Shown: positions 42,584-54,299 of the stretch, piece by piece | How the letters are laid out: each line of letters begins with the position of its first letter | Position numbering within the stretch: position 1 is the first letter of the stretch | Assembly: GCF_003573695.1 (NCBI RefSeq) | Contig: NC_039366.1 | Location: forward strand, 161,576,770 to 161,640,769 | Origin: Papaver somniferum | Lineage: Eukaryota > Streptophyta > Magnoliopsida > Ranunculales > Papaveraceae | DNA: 64,000 bases | Direction of reading: 5' to 3' | Position numbers and translations under genes: made by a program | Notes under the pieces: generated by a model | Seen by the model: only the letters and a program-made list of their open reading frames with translations | What the model was told of the DNA's origin: nothing | The model's database searches: none

Positions 42584-45500
42584 TTAAAGGAAGCCATCAA
42601 AGTACGATTTCTGCTTCTCATCATTCTCCAAGACTTGCAAAGCCGCCTTCTCCAACTCCAGCTTTTCGGTCAACTCAGCAATCTTGGCCAATTTCTCCAC
42701 CACAACATCACTGGTAAAGGGTATATTCTTGACTACTGCATCCTTGATGGTGTTTATCTTCTGACGAAGCCACTTCAAGTTAAAACCAAGTTCTTCAGAT
42801 TTCTCCAAGTTGTACTCCCAATCAAAGAGTACATCCCGAGTGACAGTACTTCTGGGCATGGTAGAAATATCATCTATGACACGAAATATGTTTCCTAATT
42901 GCATGGTCAAGAAGTAGCTACGTTCAGGATCTCTTGTAACGAAAATATGGCCATACATCTTCCACAACTTCTCATACATGTTGGCATACCCAGTGGGAAT
43001 GCTGAATCCGCCAATAGATACGTGATACGGGAGTGAAGCGCCAAATGGAGGATCGCAAACAATCCCCGCATTAGGGTACTCGTGTATCACTATGCGATTC
43101 TCAATTACTGGAGCAACTTCCATGATCATTGCAACAGCTTCTTCTGGGATAGTCTCTTCTGCTCTTGGCTCGGTTCCATCCGTCTGAAAACTAATAGCTG
43201 GAGTCTCAGTTTCCTCGACAACATTAGCAGCGACATTCTCATGACATTGAGGTGCAGAGTTCATAACAGCATCAACTTGGCTCATCATACGGTTCGAATC
43301 GTCATTTGCTCCGTTATTCTCAACTTCGGTATTTGGTACCTAATACGAAGATTACACAAGATTTGAGCAATTCGAACATGAAAACCAAAGTCAATCATAA
43401 AATTCAGCATGTAAATGAACTAACACTATCTAAGTTCTTTATTATGCATCCAATACATGAGCAAATAGTGTGGAAGTCATGAAACACGTTTTTTCAATAA
43501 GCCCGACTGAAGAGATTTTATACTGCCCTGTATAAAATGACGAACTTGGAGCAATTGGTAAGGAATCTAAGGTTGAGTCATATACCATTCTCTTCGTATG
43601 GATATTATCTACAACATATAAAAATTTCATAACAATAGTATGAACGAGCAAGGAGATGTGGCCAAAATATTGGACAACATATAATCTGAAAAAGTTCTGA
43701 AAGTCTCCTGGAAGTTTACTATTTCGCCTTTCTCAGGCCCTAAACATGCTCAAAACTCAAAAATCTTCTTCGATCAAGCTTGGAAATTTCTGGGGATTAA
43801 GGATACATGGGTAGATCGCGAAAATCTGACATTGTATGAAGATCTTATGGCGTTTTTGCTAAAACGCTGAGTTCTGAATTTTCTGATGACGTATTTTGCT
43901 AAAAAAATTTTATTCATTCATGTGGATTCTTATTCATTCAATATCAAGTCAGCAATATTATACTTCTATGAGGTGAATATAAAGTGAATACTTACTTGAG
44001 GAGTCTCCAAGTCATTCGAAAGGTTAACAGGATCGACATCAACACTGGGAGCGCCATTATTTCCATTCAGTCGCGATTCTTGAGGATTCTCTTTCTCACC
44101 ACCAGTCGAAGACGAATGGATAGCATGACCATCATGGATTTCTACAATCATCTCCTCCTGGATGCATCAACAACAATCATCATTACTTCAATCAAGGAAA
44201 ATCCATAATCACTAACACAAGGGATACTTACATCCACTTCATCATCAGTGTTGGATTCCTGGATTGTTCGTTTAAAAAAAAGGTGAAGACCGTCAATGGC
44301 CGATGGAGCAAAATTCTGAAACAAATTAAAAATATTCTTTTGGGATCCTAATTACATGGACAAGAAAATCGCAACGATAAGGGAAGTGCTAACAACTCAC
44401 CAAAGAAGCGGCTGGGGACTGCACATTATTCGGTATCATCCTATAAGATGTCCTGCTCCTGCCTTCTCCGCCCTGGGGACTTTCTTGAAGGTCTAAGAAG
44501 TCTACATGGAATCGAGGTCTCACGGCACGACCATCCTATCACAAAGTCAATAAAATGATTAAGATACGATTATCATGCTTTCGTTGAAATCATAATGGAA
44601 ATACTTACCTGTGAACATTCTGGGGATGTTTTCCTCTTGCCACCACGGGAAAGGTACTTCAATCGTGGTCGATCAGAAATCAAGTCAGGGGAGGGAAATT
44701 CTCGTTCCAGATACTTAGCATCCATCGCAAATGCATACAAATGCTCAAGTTGTTGACGCCAGAAGTCTATGTAACCCGGAGTTACGAAGGTAGCTCGGTC
44801 AAAGCATGGAAATAAATAATCATTCCCCTCTACACGTGTGCAATCTAAGTGAGCCTTCAGATACTCAACTGATGGTTTGTTTATTCGATGACCCGGAACA
44901 CACTGGTCGACGCCCATTTGTCGAGCTGCCCTATCGATGTTATATTCTTCTACCTGGAATTCTCCATGCATTACTGGTAATAGGTGTCCAGGAGTGATCA
45001 ATATAAAAGATCTATCTCCATCGTTCAAGTCAGTACCGGTTCTCAACATGACATTTTCTTCAGCAGTATTGAAAGTGATCAATTGCGAGAAAAGAGGAGG
45101 GACCGACACCCAGGGGGAAAGTTGAACTCAGATTCAATATCCAAAATGTCAGTGAGGCATATCTTGTATTATGGATAATTTGTAGACCAACGCATAATCC
45201 TGACATTATTCTTCTCGAGGAAAGCATGATGAGTATCAACATTGGGTCCTTGCAAGACGCTACGAGGAATTGGAGCATAACCCTCAAGATGCTCCCACAT
45301 CAAGACTTGGAGGAACATAGTGTTAGCATATGTTTCGACTTTCATGAAGCCGTTGGAGATGCTGGAGTCTATAACTAAGGAGTCTAAATTGGAAAACAGT
45401 GAAACCAAAAATACACTACCAATGGGAAGCTTCTCACCTTTAGCCATCTTTATGGCGAAAGGAATCACAAATGGCTTCAACAAATGTCCATTGTCTTCAA

Positions 45501-46340
45501 GAACGTCTCTGGAGAGCCACAAGCATAAGAAAGCAGTAATGGTCAAAGTACCATCAACAGGTTCTTCAGGAACTCCATCTCTCGGCCACCAATATCTCAA
45601 CCATTGAGCATAGAAAATTTTGGGAGATTCGTTGAATTTGTGCATTTTAGCTTCCAATGCACCAGATATCACCTTCTCTTCTGCTGAGAGCTCTTCAGGG
45701 AAATTGCCAGTGACTGGAAGATGCAACAGAGCAACTACATCTTCTAAAGTAACGGAGAATTCTCCCCATCTGCATATGAAAGTATGAGTATGAATGCACC
45801 AACGAGCAAGTAAAGCCACAATATACATGGTATATCATGATTAATGATTAAATCCCCAGCAGCTTGAATAGCTCGTGTTACCTGTGCACGATCTAGCAAG
45901 GTTCTTACACGGCTATGACCCAGCATGTGTCTTTCCCATCCAGAGAAATTTGTCAGAGGCTTCCGAGAAAGTTTGAGTTCCACATGTGAAGCCAAATAGT
46001 GTTTCCCTTGTAAACAGAACCGAGTTATTGCTGGAGGAGATACCAACTTGTTCTGAGTAGTGCTCCTGGGATTTATACGCAGCCTAAATGAAGAACCTAA
46101 GGGACGTTTTTCGGGCCTATACAGATACACAAAGAATTTGTCCTCAACATTTGGAATGTTCTTAGTTTTGGGAGTTTCCTCTTTCTCCTGAGAAGTCTCA
46201 GAATCATCATTTCTGTAAGAATCATCATCACTGGAAGACGGGCCTGTAGAAACATCCTCTCTGGAAGTGTCCTCTCTAGAAACTTCATCTTCAGAAGCGT
46301 TACCACGAGATCGAGTCATTTTGCAAAGTTGTCGTGACAT
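42584..46340 (-). pseudogene. antisense spliced plant-mobile-domain (PMD) gene inside the retroelement
   Basis: Start at 46340 or more likely 46319 (MTRSRGNASEDEVS). Acidic Ser-rich N-terminus, then PMD blocks: LLDRAQVTRAIQAAGDLI, WGEFSVTLEDVVALLHLPV, LSRDVLEDNGHLLKPFVIPF, GVDQCVPGH and FVTPGYIDFWRQQLEHLYAF. Downstream exons have good GT-AG borders, all phase 0: exon end 44609 (CAG/GTAAGT), 44401-44535, 44232-44315, 43996-44157 and 42584-43339. Lengths 135, 84 and 162 are multiples of three. The last exon ends in a coiled coil (KIAELTEKLELEKAALQVLE). Lesions: a frame change near 45835, a TAA near 45180 and a frame change near 45112. PMD proteins occur in plant transposons and host genes with roles in silencing and genome stability. 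Extra antisense ORFs between pol and 3' LTR are known in the Tat lineage. Confidence 0.78.
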
Positions 46341-46390
46341 CCATACATGAATTTCGTCAACACAATGGAATTAAAACAGCTGGATAATTA

Positions 46391-47216
46391 TGATGCTCAC
46401 ATCAGTGTCTACAAAAATGGTAATCCTCAACTCTTACATATTTTCAGTTTCACGAACTTAGTGATAACAACGTAAAACTCTAAAAACTTTCTTACTCCTT
46501 CAAACCTTCAAAAGTGAGCAAAAACTTATCATTCAAGAGTCAACACTGACTTTTCATGAAACTATGAACAATTCATATGAGCGTTCCATGATTTTATGTG
46601 ACAAACACATATCGTAAAATCATACAACACAATTGTTTATCCTCAACAATTAATCAAAAATTGCTATTTGATTTTAATCATGGTATTAAAAACTCACGCA
46701 CGTAAAAAAAAAATTACGTGAATTTTGTTAACAAAAAAAAAAACTATTTTGCTCAAACGCGCATTTTTCTATGAAACGAAGGTCTTTTCTATTTTTGCAA
46801 AAGTCCACATATTCTAAATAAAATTTTGAAAGTTCACAAATAAATTTTATCATGAACTACAGGTCCTTTCAAAATTTCTTTAACTCTAAAGATCGTTATT
46901 TATTACTTTTACTACGAACCTACGTTCTTAAAAGTATTTGTGAAAGTTCATGCTTTGAAAATAAATTTTGGTTTTCATGAAACCTCATAAACAAAAATGT
47001 TCTCTACTGCAACTAGATCATGTCTATTCAAGAACTTATGTATCTCTTTCATATTAGGGATTTTTTCTCGTTTCTTAAACTATCGAACAAACGGACATAC
47101 GTGTTTTCACAAACAACAAATTTCATAAAACCTACGCATGTATGCAACTATGGGATTTTTTTTTTATGAACAACTCATGAAAACACAAACACACAGCAGA
47201 AAAAGAAAAAAAAAAT
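46391..47216 (-). other. probable leader intron and spacer of the antisense gene
   Basis: AT-rich with no coding features. Bounded on the minus strand by a possible donor (AAAG/GTATTT, 47217) and acceptor (ATTATCCAG, near 46390). The splice pair is a proposal from the sequence only. Confidence 0.35.
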
Positions 47217-47371
47217 ACCTTTGTCGGCGTCGGAGTTCACCGGAAGTTCGCCGGCGGCACTCGGTGACGGGAGCTCCGGTGTGCACAATTTTTTTTCCCC
47301 TTGCTCGGACGAGAGTGAGAGGAGATGATCGGTCGGTCAATAAAAAAAAAAGAATTTCAGGGTTACTTCCC

Positions 47372-47378
47372 TTTTATA
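47372..47378 (-). promoter_or_regulatory. TATA box of the antisense PMD gene
   Basis: The minus strand reads GATATAAAAGGGAAG. About 35 bases further a leader-like stretch follows (TCATCTCCTCTCACTCTCG), then a GC-rich piece ending GACGCCGACAAAG/GTATTT near 47217. This could be the donor of a leader intron with its acceptor (TTATCCAG) near 46390. The arrangement suggests that the antisense gene has its own promoter inside the element. Confidence 0.5.
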
Positions 47379-47401
47379 TCAATTTTATTTCCAAAACCTA
47401 A

Positions 47402-47701
47402 TAAAACATGGGTTTCCCTTTTGGGCTCGGGCCCGTAAAAAACTAAACCGACCAAAACTGGGCTTTCGACCGACCAAATCAGCAGTGCTTCATTCCTTCA
47501 TGCTCGCGGGATGACATTCTATCATACTATCAGGGTTCTCATCTGAACATTTGCTCGTACATGACGCCATTGGAGCGAATCGGGGATTCTGAATATACCT
47601 TTGTATGGCTGAGTTCAACCACTGATCTCGTCGACTGGAAAATCACCATCTAATGCTTACTGCGGAACATGACTGTCCCTCACTAAGCAGGGGACTTAAT
47701 G
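47402..47701 (+). other. spacer and polypurine tract before the 3' LTR
   Basis: Non-coding. AAGCAGGGGACTT near 47684-47696 is the likely polypurine tract that primes plus-strand synthesis, directly before the LTR start at about 47700-47702. Confidence 0.55.
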
Positions 47702-50700
47702 TTGATGGTGGATTTTCAACAAAGGTCAAAATCGTAAAATCATGATACTGCATGTCTTTGACACGGCTTTCAGGCATGTGACGATTCATATTTTACGAGC
47801 CATGATGAACATGTTTTTTGAAAGGCCTCCACTAGCTGAGCGTTCGATGCCTCGCATTTCATCTTGACCTCTATGTAGAATAACATAATTGGGCGGTTCT
47901 CCTCAGATTGAGAACTTAACGCCTTCAGGACGTCGGTGACACTCACTGTTCCCTGACCACATAGAGAGACCCACCTCTACATAGAAGAACGATTGGGATG
48001 TTCTCCTTATATTGAGAGCATTAACAACTTCTGGACGTCGGTGACACTCACTGTTCCCTGACTATGTAGAGAGACCGTGTATAGATCCAGGAGGTCCTCC
48101 GTGCATAATTGTTGAGAGGGCAAGAACGCCTTCAGGACTTCGGCAACACTCGCTGTTTCCTGACTATGCACCTTACAGAATGGGTATGACGCTTTAACTG
48201 GCTAATATCCCTTCTGTAATAGATTAATTCTACCGCGACATTCACCACTGAATTCCTAGAAGATAATCTATTTTATCTCATCATTCCGATTTCATGATCG
48301 AATCCACGACTGATCTCATGAAATGGTGATAGATAAATTATTACTCCGATTTCGTGATCGAATCCACGGCTGATCTCGTGAAATGGTAATAGATTACTCC
48401 GATTTCATGATTGAATCCACGACCGATCTCATGGAATAGTAATAAACAATCATTAGTCTGATTCTATGGTCGAATCCACGATCCCATGGAATGGTAATAC
48501 TCATTTTATTATTCTGAATTCATGGTCGAATCCACGGCTGATCCTATGGATTGATAATAAAAAAACTAATCACTTTTATTACTCAGTTTCATGAATCATT
48601 CTCCACTGAATTTCATAAATTAGTAATAAATACTCAATAATCGGGGAACAAGACCATCACTGAGTAAGCCCCATAAAATGGTGCAAGTGTACTCGACAAT
48701 GATGCACGACCGAGCACCCGAATGCACAAACGAGCACTCGAAAATATGGATAAATGAGGAATCCTACACAAAATAGGAGAAAACCAATAATAATAATATA
48801 ATAAGAGGCGCTCATGGGCCGGGCCCACCGGCTAGCCGGCCGTGCCCTAGCCGTGGCCCCATGCCTCTCCCATTATTTTTACTTATTTTGTTATTTTCAT
48901 GGACTCATGAAAACTCCTTCATTCTAACAACTTTCCTTGTTTGAGCAAAACTCACGGTTTCCTCATATTTTCATGGTTTCATGAGAAATAATATTATAAA
49001 ATAGGGAAAGGTTTCGTGGGATCGGGAAACTTGGCCGGCCGGCCATGCCCTAGCGGTGGACGGTCCCACACCTTGCGATCCCTATTCTTTCATAATTATT
49101 ATTTCCCTCATTTCATGAAACTTCTCCGTTTCAACAAAACTCATGGTTTCTCCATAGTTTCACGGTTTCATGAAAAATAATATTATAAAATAGGGAAAGG
49201 TGTTGTGGGACCGGGCAACTTGGCCGGCCGACCGGCCATGCGCTAGCCGTGGCCGGTCCCACACCTTGCAATCCATATTGTTTCATAAATATTATTTCCC
49301 TCATGTCACGAAACTCCTGAGTTTGAGCAAAAATCATGATTTCTTCATATTTTCTCAAATATTGCTCAAACCATGAAAAGGCCTAAAGTCGACATGGTCA
49401 CACGACCGACTAGGCTACTCACGAAAAATATTAAAATACCATTATTTTAATATTTACAAAATATTGATCAAATGAGCACACATGCTCATTCGAGCAAAAA
49501 TCAAGAATTTCAGTCAAGATAAAACTCTTCTGAAAATCCACAATGTTGCTCAAGCGCACATCATAAAATACCGAAACTCTCAGGAGTGAGACACGGACAT
49601 TATGGTGACATGGGCATGCCTCCTTGACCGACCAAGTCCGGCCCTAGGGCTTACAAAGAGCCGGTACCACACGTTTTCATAATTTTGACTTAATTTGCTC
49701 GATTGCTCGTATTGGGTCCAAACTATTTTCAACCAATTTGGAGTTTGCTCAAACGACCACCAGCTGGTCCCACGACCACCAAGGCCGGTCTCATGCCATC
49801 TTGGTCGGTCCCTCACTCTTCCATAATTAGGTTTTATCACCTAATGCTCAATCGAGCACTATTTCAATAAATGATGAAACCGACATTTTATCATCATTCT
49901 TTCATCAACTCAGGACCCTGGTACACGCTCACTTGAGCACTTGGACACCACATGGACGTCCATCATTCCATGTGGTCGGTCTCTCTCCTATTTTCAGCAA
50001 TTCATCAATTAACGAACGATTGATCAAAAATTAGGGTTTCGAACAAACGCTTCACGAATTCATCATTTTGAGCAAGTTCAAACACTAATAAATTTATGTT
50101 GATCCAGCAATCAACATCTGGATTAATTATATAATATTCGGTACTTTACCAATATTTTAATTAATATTTTATTGGGTCATGTCACCAATAAATAATTCGT
50201 CGAATTGAACAATACTTGCTCAGTTGATCGAATATTGATCCAACTATCAATATTCAGTAATTTATCAGTAACTCGTAGAATTGAGCAATACTTGCTCAGT
50301 TGCTCGAATATTGATCCAACTATCAATATTCAGTAATTTATCAGTAATTCGTCGAATTGAGCAATACTTGCTCAGTTGCTCGAATATTGATCCAACAATC
50401 AATATTCAATAATTTATCAGTAATTCGTCGAATTGAGCAATACTTGCTCAGTTGCTCAAATATTGATCCAACTATCAATATTCAATTATTTGTCGGATCA
50501 ATGAATCCCTGAGCATTGTTCACTCATGCTCAATTCAACAAAACCTAGACTCATTTTCTAAAAGGTGAACAACTGATTAATAAAATACACGTCTGTCATG
50601 CAAACTCCACGATTCGTGAGACACTAATCACGTCACATGGGAGGATATCACTTAGGGTTTTGGTCTGGCGGCCCACGGCACGTGGATACATCCACGACGA

Positions 50701-51283
50701 GAAGTGTGAGTAAGTCGTGCAAACGGTTGAAGGAGTTAACAAAGTAGTGGGTGGACGGTTAACCAAGTCTCCGCACGACCTGGAACTGGTTTTCACAACG
50801 ATTCCTTCTTTCTCACTCTTTCACTCAAGAAACCGTCACATTTACAGGGGATCGAGATGTTTACTATTCTGACAGTATAAATAAGTCTATGAATCCATGA
50901 TTAAAGGACAACGAACATTCGTCTACACAGAATTTCTCGAGCAATTACTCTCAAGAATTCATCAATCTACCAGAACTTATTCAAACTCATCAGTTCATCA
51001 TTATTGAAGAAACCTTCAACACATCCACAATCATTGATCCCACACAATTCTCAGCTTCCCTCCTACAGATCAACCCATTTCCCCCTTTGCGACCGAATTG
51101 ACTCTGGAACAGCCATTGACTTGGTTTAGGTCAGAGTTCTACAGATTGATCTCTCGAATCTAAGTACTCCCTTTGCAGTCCATCTGTGTGAGGTTGAACA
51201 ATTTTACCGGTTGAGGAGTCTCGACAACACGTCCGTCTCTTCAATTCTCTGAAAAACCAGTAAATCGTTTTTTCCCATCTACA
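47702..51283 (+). repeat. 3' LTR of the Tat/Ogre-like element
   Basis: About 3.58 kb, colinear with the 5' LTR. It is longer mainly because the 76-bp CAGTAATTCGTCGAATTGAG module (50190-50490) has one more copy. Many scattered substitutions are seen. It ends CATCTACA and is followed by GTGTG. Confidence 0.85.
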
Positions 51284-51604
51284 GTGTGTCATGGCCTCTA
51301 CTGCCTCGACATGATCACGGCATCATGGCCATTACTACCTTGGCATCCATGAGTATCAGTTTGCTTATAGTACAACTGAACACTTTAGTCATAACAACAT
51401 GGCTTCTTTGATAAGGTCATTACAATACGAGCCATCCAGGGATTCAACATCACTCCATTGGGCTCGATATTGATCAACTTGTCCAGAGATGATACTTAAG
51501 ACATCATGGATGTGGTTCATCCAAAGCAAGAAGTAGTTCATGACTCCAATAATTCCTACGAAACATCAAAACATGTCACATTGGGGGATTCTTCATGGGG
51601 TACT
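51284..51604 (+). pseudogene. continuation of the older Tat/Ogre-like element
   Basis: CATGGCCTCTACTGCCTCGA and following resembles the sequence left of the younger insertion (GTGGCCTCTACTACCTGGCC at about 35905). IQGFNITPLGSI in a plus frame near 51435 looks like the stretch after protease in these elements. Decayed, no open frame. Confidence 0.5.
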
Positions 51605-52045
51605 GGTCTGATGGTTGATAGATACTAGGTAGAGACTAAGAAAATTCTTAGTCACATCTTAGTCCCACATTGTATACTACCTAAGTATGACTACTATATA
51701 TAAGCATGACCACTCCACTCATTGCCAGTTGGTTTTGAGTTGGAAGCCTCACTGTTATTAGGGTATCAGAGCTAGGCCCTATATGAGACATAAGACCCGT
51801 GTAAGACCCGAAAGACCCAGGAAGGCAGGGCATCCAACCATGCAACCATGCAAGGATCCACGTTTTAGAAGCCTCAAAGATCCCTACACTTGGATGCGGC
51901 ATAATGGAGACTAAGGAAAGTATTTGTTACATCTTAGTCCCACATTGCTTAATACATACCTAAGTATGGCTACTCTATATAAGCATGTGCACCAGTCCAC
52001 TCATTGCCAATTTCTTTTGAGTTGGAAGCCAAAATATCAATATTG
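51605..52045 (+). mobile_element. TRIM (miniature LTR retrotransposon)
   Basis: Two direct repeats of about 120-145 bp (core 51630-51748 and 51906-52030) share GAGACTAAG, CATCTTAGTCCCACATTG, TACCTAAGTATG, a TATATAAGCATG promoter box and TTTTGAGTTGGAAGCC. Between them are about 150 bp with no gene. A primer site GGTATCAGAGC (51762-51772), as for initiator tRNA-Met, lies soon after the first repeat. Short LTRs, a primer site and no coding define a TRIM. LTR borders and target duplication could not be fixed. Confidence 0.65.
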
Positions 52046-52600
52046 TAGCAACATGCAGCGTAAAAACACCTCATGATGAGAAAGTAACGCGTCGTGATGA
52101 TGGTTTAGAGTAGTCGAAGAGATAATGGAGTAATGGTCAAGATGTTTCCAGAAATTTCCCTAGCATAGTGAGCATGAATTTACCATTACCTCCACGATCT
52201 CCATCTCTCAATTCCTTCACTACCTTCACTATTTACGAGGAAATCAGTGTGTATCCATAATGACTATAAATATACCCATTTATCTATTAGTCAAAAAATA
52301 AAACAAGTTTATCATTCAGGAGCTCTGATTTTATAATAGTTCGATAACCTTGCATACAAAAATTCATCTCCATTGATTTCCTCGACATTCTTTGCTTCCC
52401 TCCCCAAAGATCAATCTATCTTCTCTCTTTGTGGGACGTGAACAACCGTTGGGTTGGTTTAGGCTCGTCCTGTACGATTTTAATTTTTAAACCTAAAGAA
52501 AGTACCTCGACGGTGCATTGTTTCTCCTAAGATCAAATTTTATGTAGTAACATAATCTAATCAAGCAACATCAATTTTTATAGATAAAATATGACATCCA
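52046..52600 (+). repeat. decayed LTR end of the older Tat/Ogre-like element
   Basis: CTTCCCTCC..AGATCAA, then GTGAACAACCGTTGGGTTGG and TTTAGGC at about 52390-52470, parallels the end of the younger LTR (CTTCCCTCCTACGGATCAAC ... GGAACGGCCATTGACTTGG at 39235-39310). The lead-in at 52160-52330 is probably the same LTR, more diverged. It would close the outer element that begins before 35540. Confidence 0.5.
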
Positions 52601-52649
52601 AACTTGACATACCAATGCTTGGTGGGTTCAACCGATCAATTCTCTAACA

Positions 52650-53753
52650 TTTCTTACTACCATATTTCGTACTAGATATAATACCTGCTTTAGTTATATT
52701 CGTGCACATATAAAACTCCTTGCGTATCTGTAGGAATTTCTCTTGTAAATCTTCTAGCGGAAACCTAATTCTCTTTAGAAGATACTTGTATGAATATTCT
52801 ATCAAAACTTCAATTATCTTTTGAAGATGCTCCTCAACAATTAGGCTTTTACAAGTTTCGTAACCTAATTGATTCTATCTCACAAGATCACCTAAAAAAA
52901 ATAATCTAGAGATACCTTGATATATCAAATCTAGGGTTTATGAAGATACATGTTCTGTAACTATCAAATAAGATAACTTTCCTGTGCTTTACGATCCCCA
53001 AGTAAAGTTTTTTAGAATCTCACTCTTGTTCGTGAAGAACAAAGATATGCAAAACAACCTTATGCAACTCGTACGCAATTTTCCAAAGGATGGATTGTGA
53101 AGTTACATGAAACCTCTATTTATAGTGAATGATAAGGCCTAGGTTGCTTAGAAACAAAGCCACCTTGTCTAGGAAAGGAAACACCAAAAACTTGATTAAT
53201 AAAATAAAACTTAGGTCCCGTATCTATGGTTTAAGTTCGCGAACTGTTGCTAAAATTTCGTGTACAATTTCCTATTCACAAGATCAACCATAGTAATACA
53301 TTGTGAATATTGCTTTAATAAATCATTCATAAATTCTTTGTTATAATGCGAAACTGAGTGATTTTGGCTAATTGGTTGCATCTTTTCATTCACTGTAACA
53401 TGCAGGACTTTCCAAGGTCAATGGTTATTCTCATTAAAGTCTTAGGCTCAAAATCATCGAGTGTATATAAAAAAGTATATTTGGAAATTGTTTGAAAGAG
53501 TGAGCACTTTGTTTCGATAGATAGAGATGTAGAATAAACTAGAGAATCAAATATTGCTAACCCTATAGAAATTATCCAAAAATGTCTTCATGTGTCTTCA
53601 AACTTTAGTCTTCAAGGATATCTTTGATTAATTTGGAATTCTAGTCTGAAACAGACTTTAGGAGACTAAATCAAGAATGTATTTTGGCATCAAAATTTAA
53701 CAAATGACTTGACATACCAGCGCATGTAGGTTCAACCGAATAATGCTCTAACA
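52650..53753 (-). mobile_element. copia-type LTR, apparently solo
   Basis: On the minus strand it starts TGTTAGAGCATTATTCGGTT, the same terminus as the LTR at 1449, and holds a CACTATAAATAGAGG promoter box near 53105. A second copy of the terminus (TGTTAGAGAATTGATCGG) starts at 52649, directly after it. No pol sequence lies near. A solo LTR next to another truncated LTR is the simplest reading. No target duplication was found. Confidence 0.5.
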
Positions 53754-53960
53754 ATCACTATGAGGAGGGGAATTTCGCAGCTGATGTTTTGTCAGAAACA
53801 AGCCGCTGCATAATGTATTTTTTGTATATAGGTTAGCTCCCACTTGATATATTTTTGTTCTATTTTGGCTAGTGATGTTATGGAGAGAGCCTTCCCCCGT
53901 TTTGTAAGGCTCGCTAATGTTTGTTTTATGAAAATCCATATATATATATATAGGTCGGTC
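53754..53960 (+). pseudogene. LINE 3' end fragment (RNase H tail)
   Basis: The plus frame reads EGNFAADVLSETS, the end of the RNase H domain of plant L1 elements (EGN.AAD.LA). T-rich 3' sequence and a TA microsatellite (53938-53952) follow. 5'-truncated and cut by the LTR. Confidence 0.6.
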
Positions 53961-54299
53961 CAATTTTATTTTGAGTAGCTCAACATTGACGACAAAAAAT
54001 ACCCAGAAAATATATTGTAAGATACAATCGTGTGAGACCTCTTACGAGAATTAGCAGAGAGATTATTTTACCCACCGCATGTCCCACAAAGGTTATATCT
54101 TACGGGACATTCCTCGTGATTTCAGGGTATATTTAATATTATTTTTTTATTATTTCCGAATCCTTGTGAAACAATTGAATTAAGTGGACTAACATGACCA
54201 TTGAATATATTTATGAATTTAAAAATCACAAAAAACATGCAATATCGTTAAATTTTCTTTATTTAGAAAGCAAACTCATCTAAGCCCTATAATCTTTTT
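53961..54299. other. non-coding, AT-rich
   Basis: No gene or repeat recognised. Confidence 0.4.

Larger units (their letters stand above)
35983..51283 (+). mobile_element. Tat/Ogre-like Ty3/gypsy element, pol-deleted, with antisense PMD gene
   Basis: Two direct repeats of about 3.5 kb (35983-39463, 47702-51283) flank 8.2 kb. The left one is followed by a TTGGCGACCACAGTGGG primer site of the type used by Tat/Ogre elements, and the right one is preceded by a purine tract (AAGCAGGGGACTT, about 47684). GTGTG flanks both sides (35978-35982, 51284-51288); the exact LTR start is uncertain by a few bases because of a TGTT/TGTTTT difference. The plus strand codes for gag, protease and an integrase tail. 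RT, RNase H and the integrase core are missing, so the element is non-autonomous. A multi-exon gene lies on the minus strand between the pol remnant and the 3' LTR. The LTRs differ by several percent by eye, so the insertion is much older than the gypsy copy at 18.6 kb. Confidence 0.85.

Noticed and set aside
45780..45900. extra intron in the PMD gene between CAG/GTAACA and ATGCAG/A
   Set aside because: The sequence between encodes PMD-like residues (LARW..HTHTF..RWGEF), and splicing there would put the next block out of frame; a one-base frame change explains the break better.
47138..47401. 87-codon plus-strand frame (CRRRSSPEVRRRHSVTG)
   Set aside because: It is the antisense of the GC-rich leader of the minus-strand PMD gene, with no homology seen.
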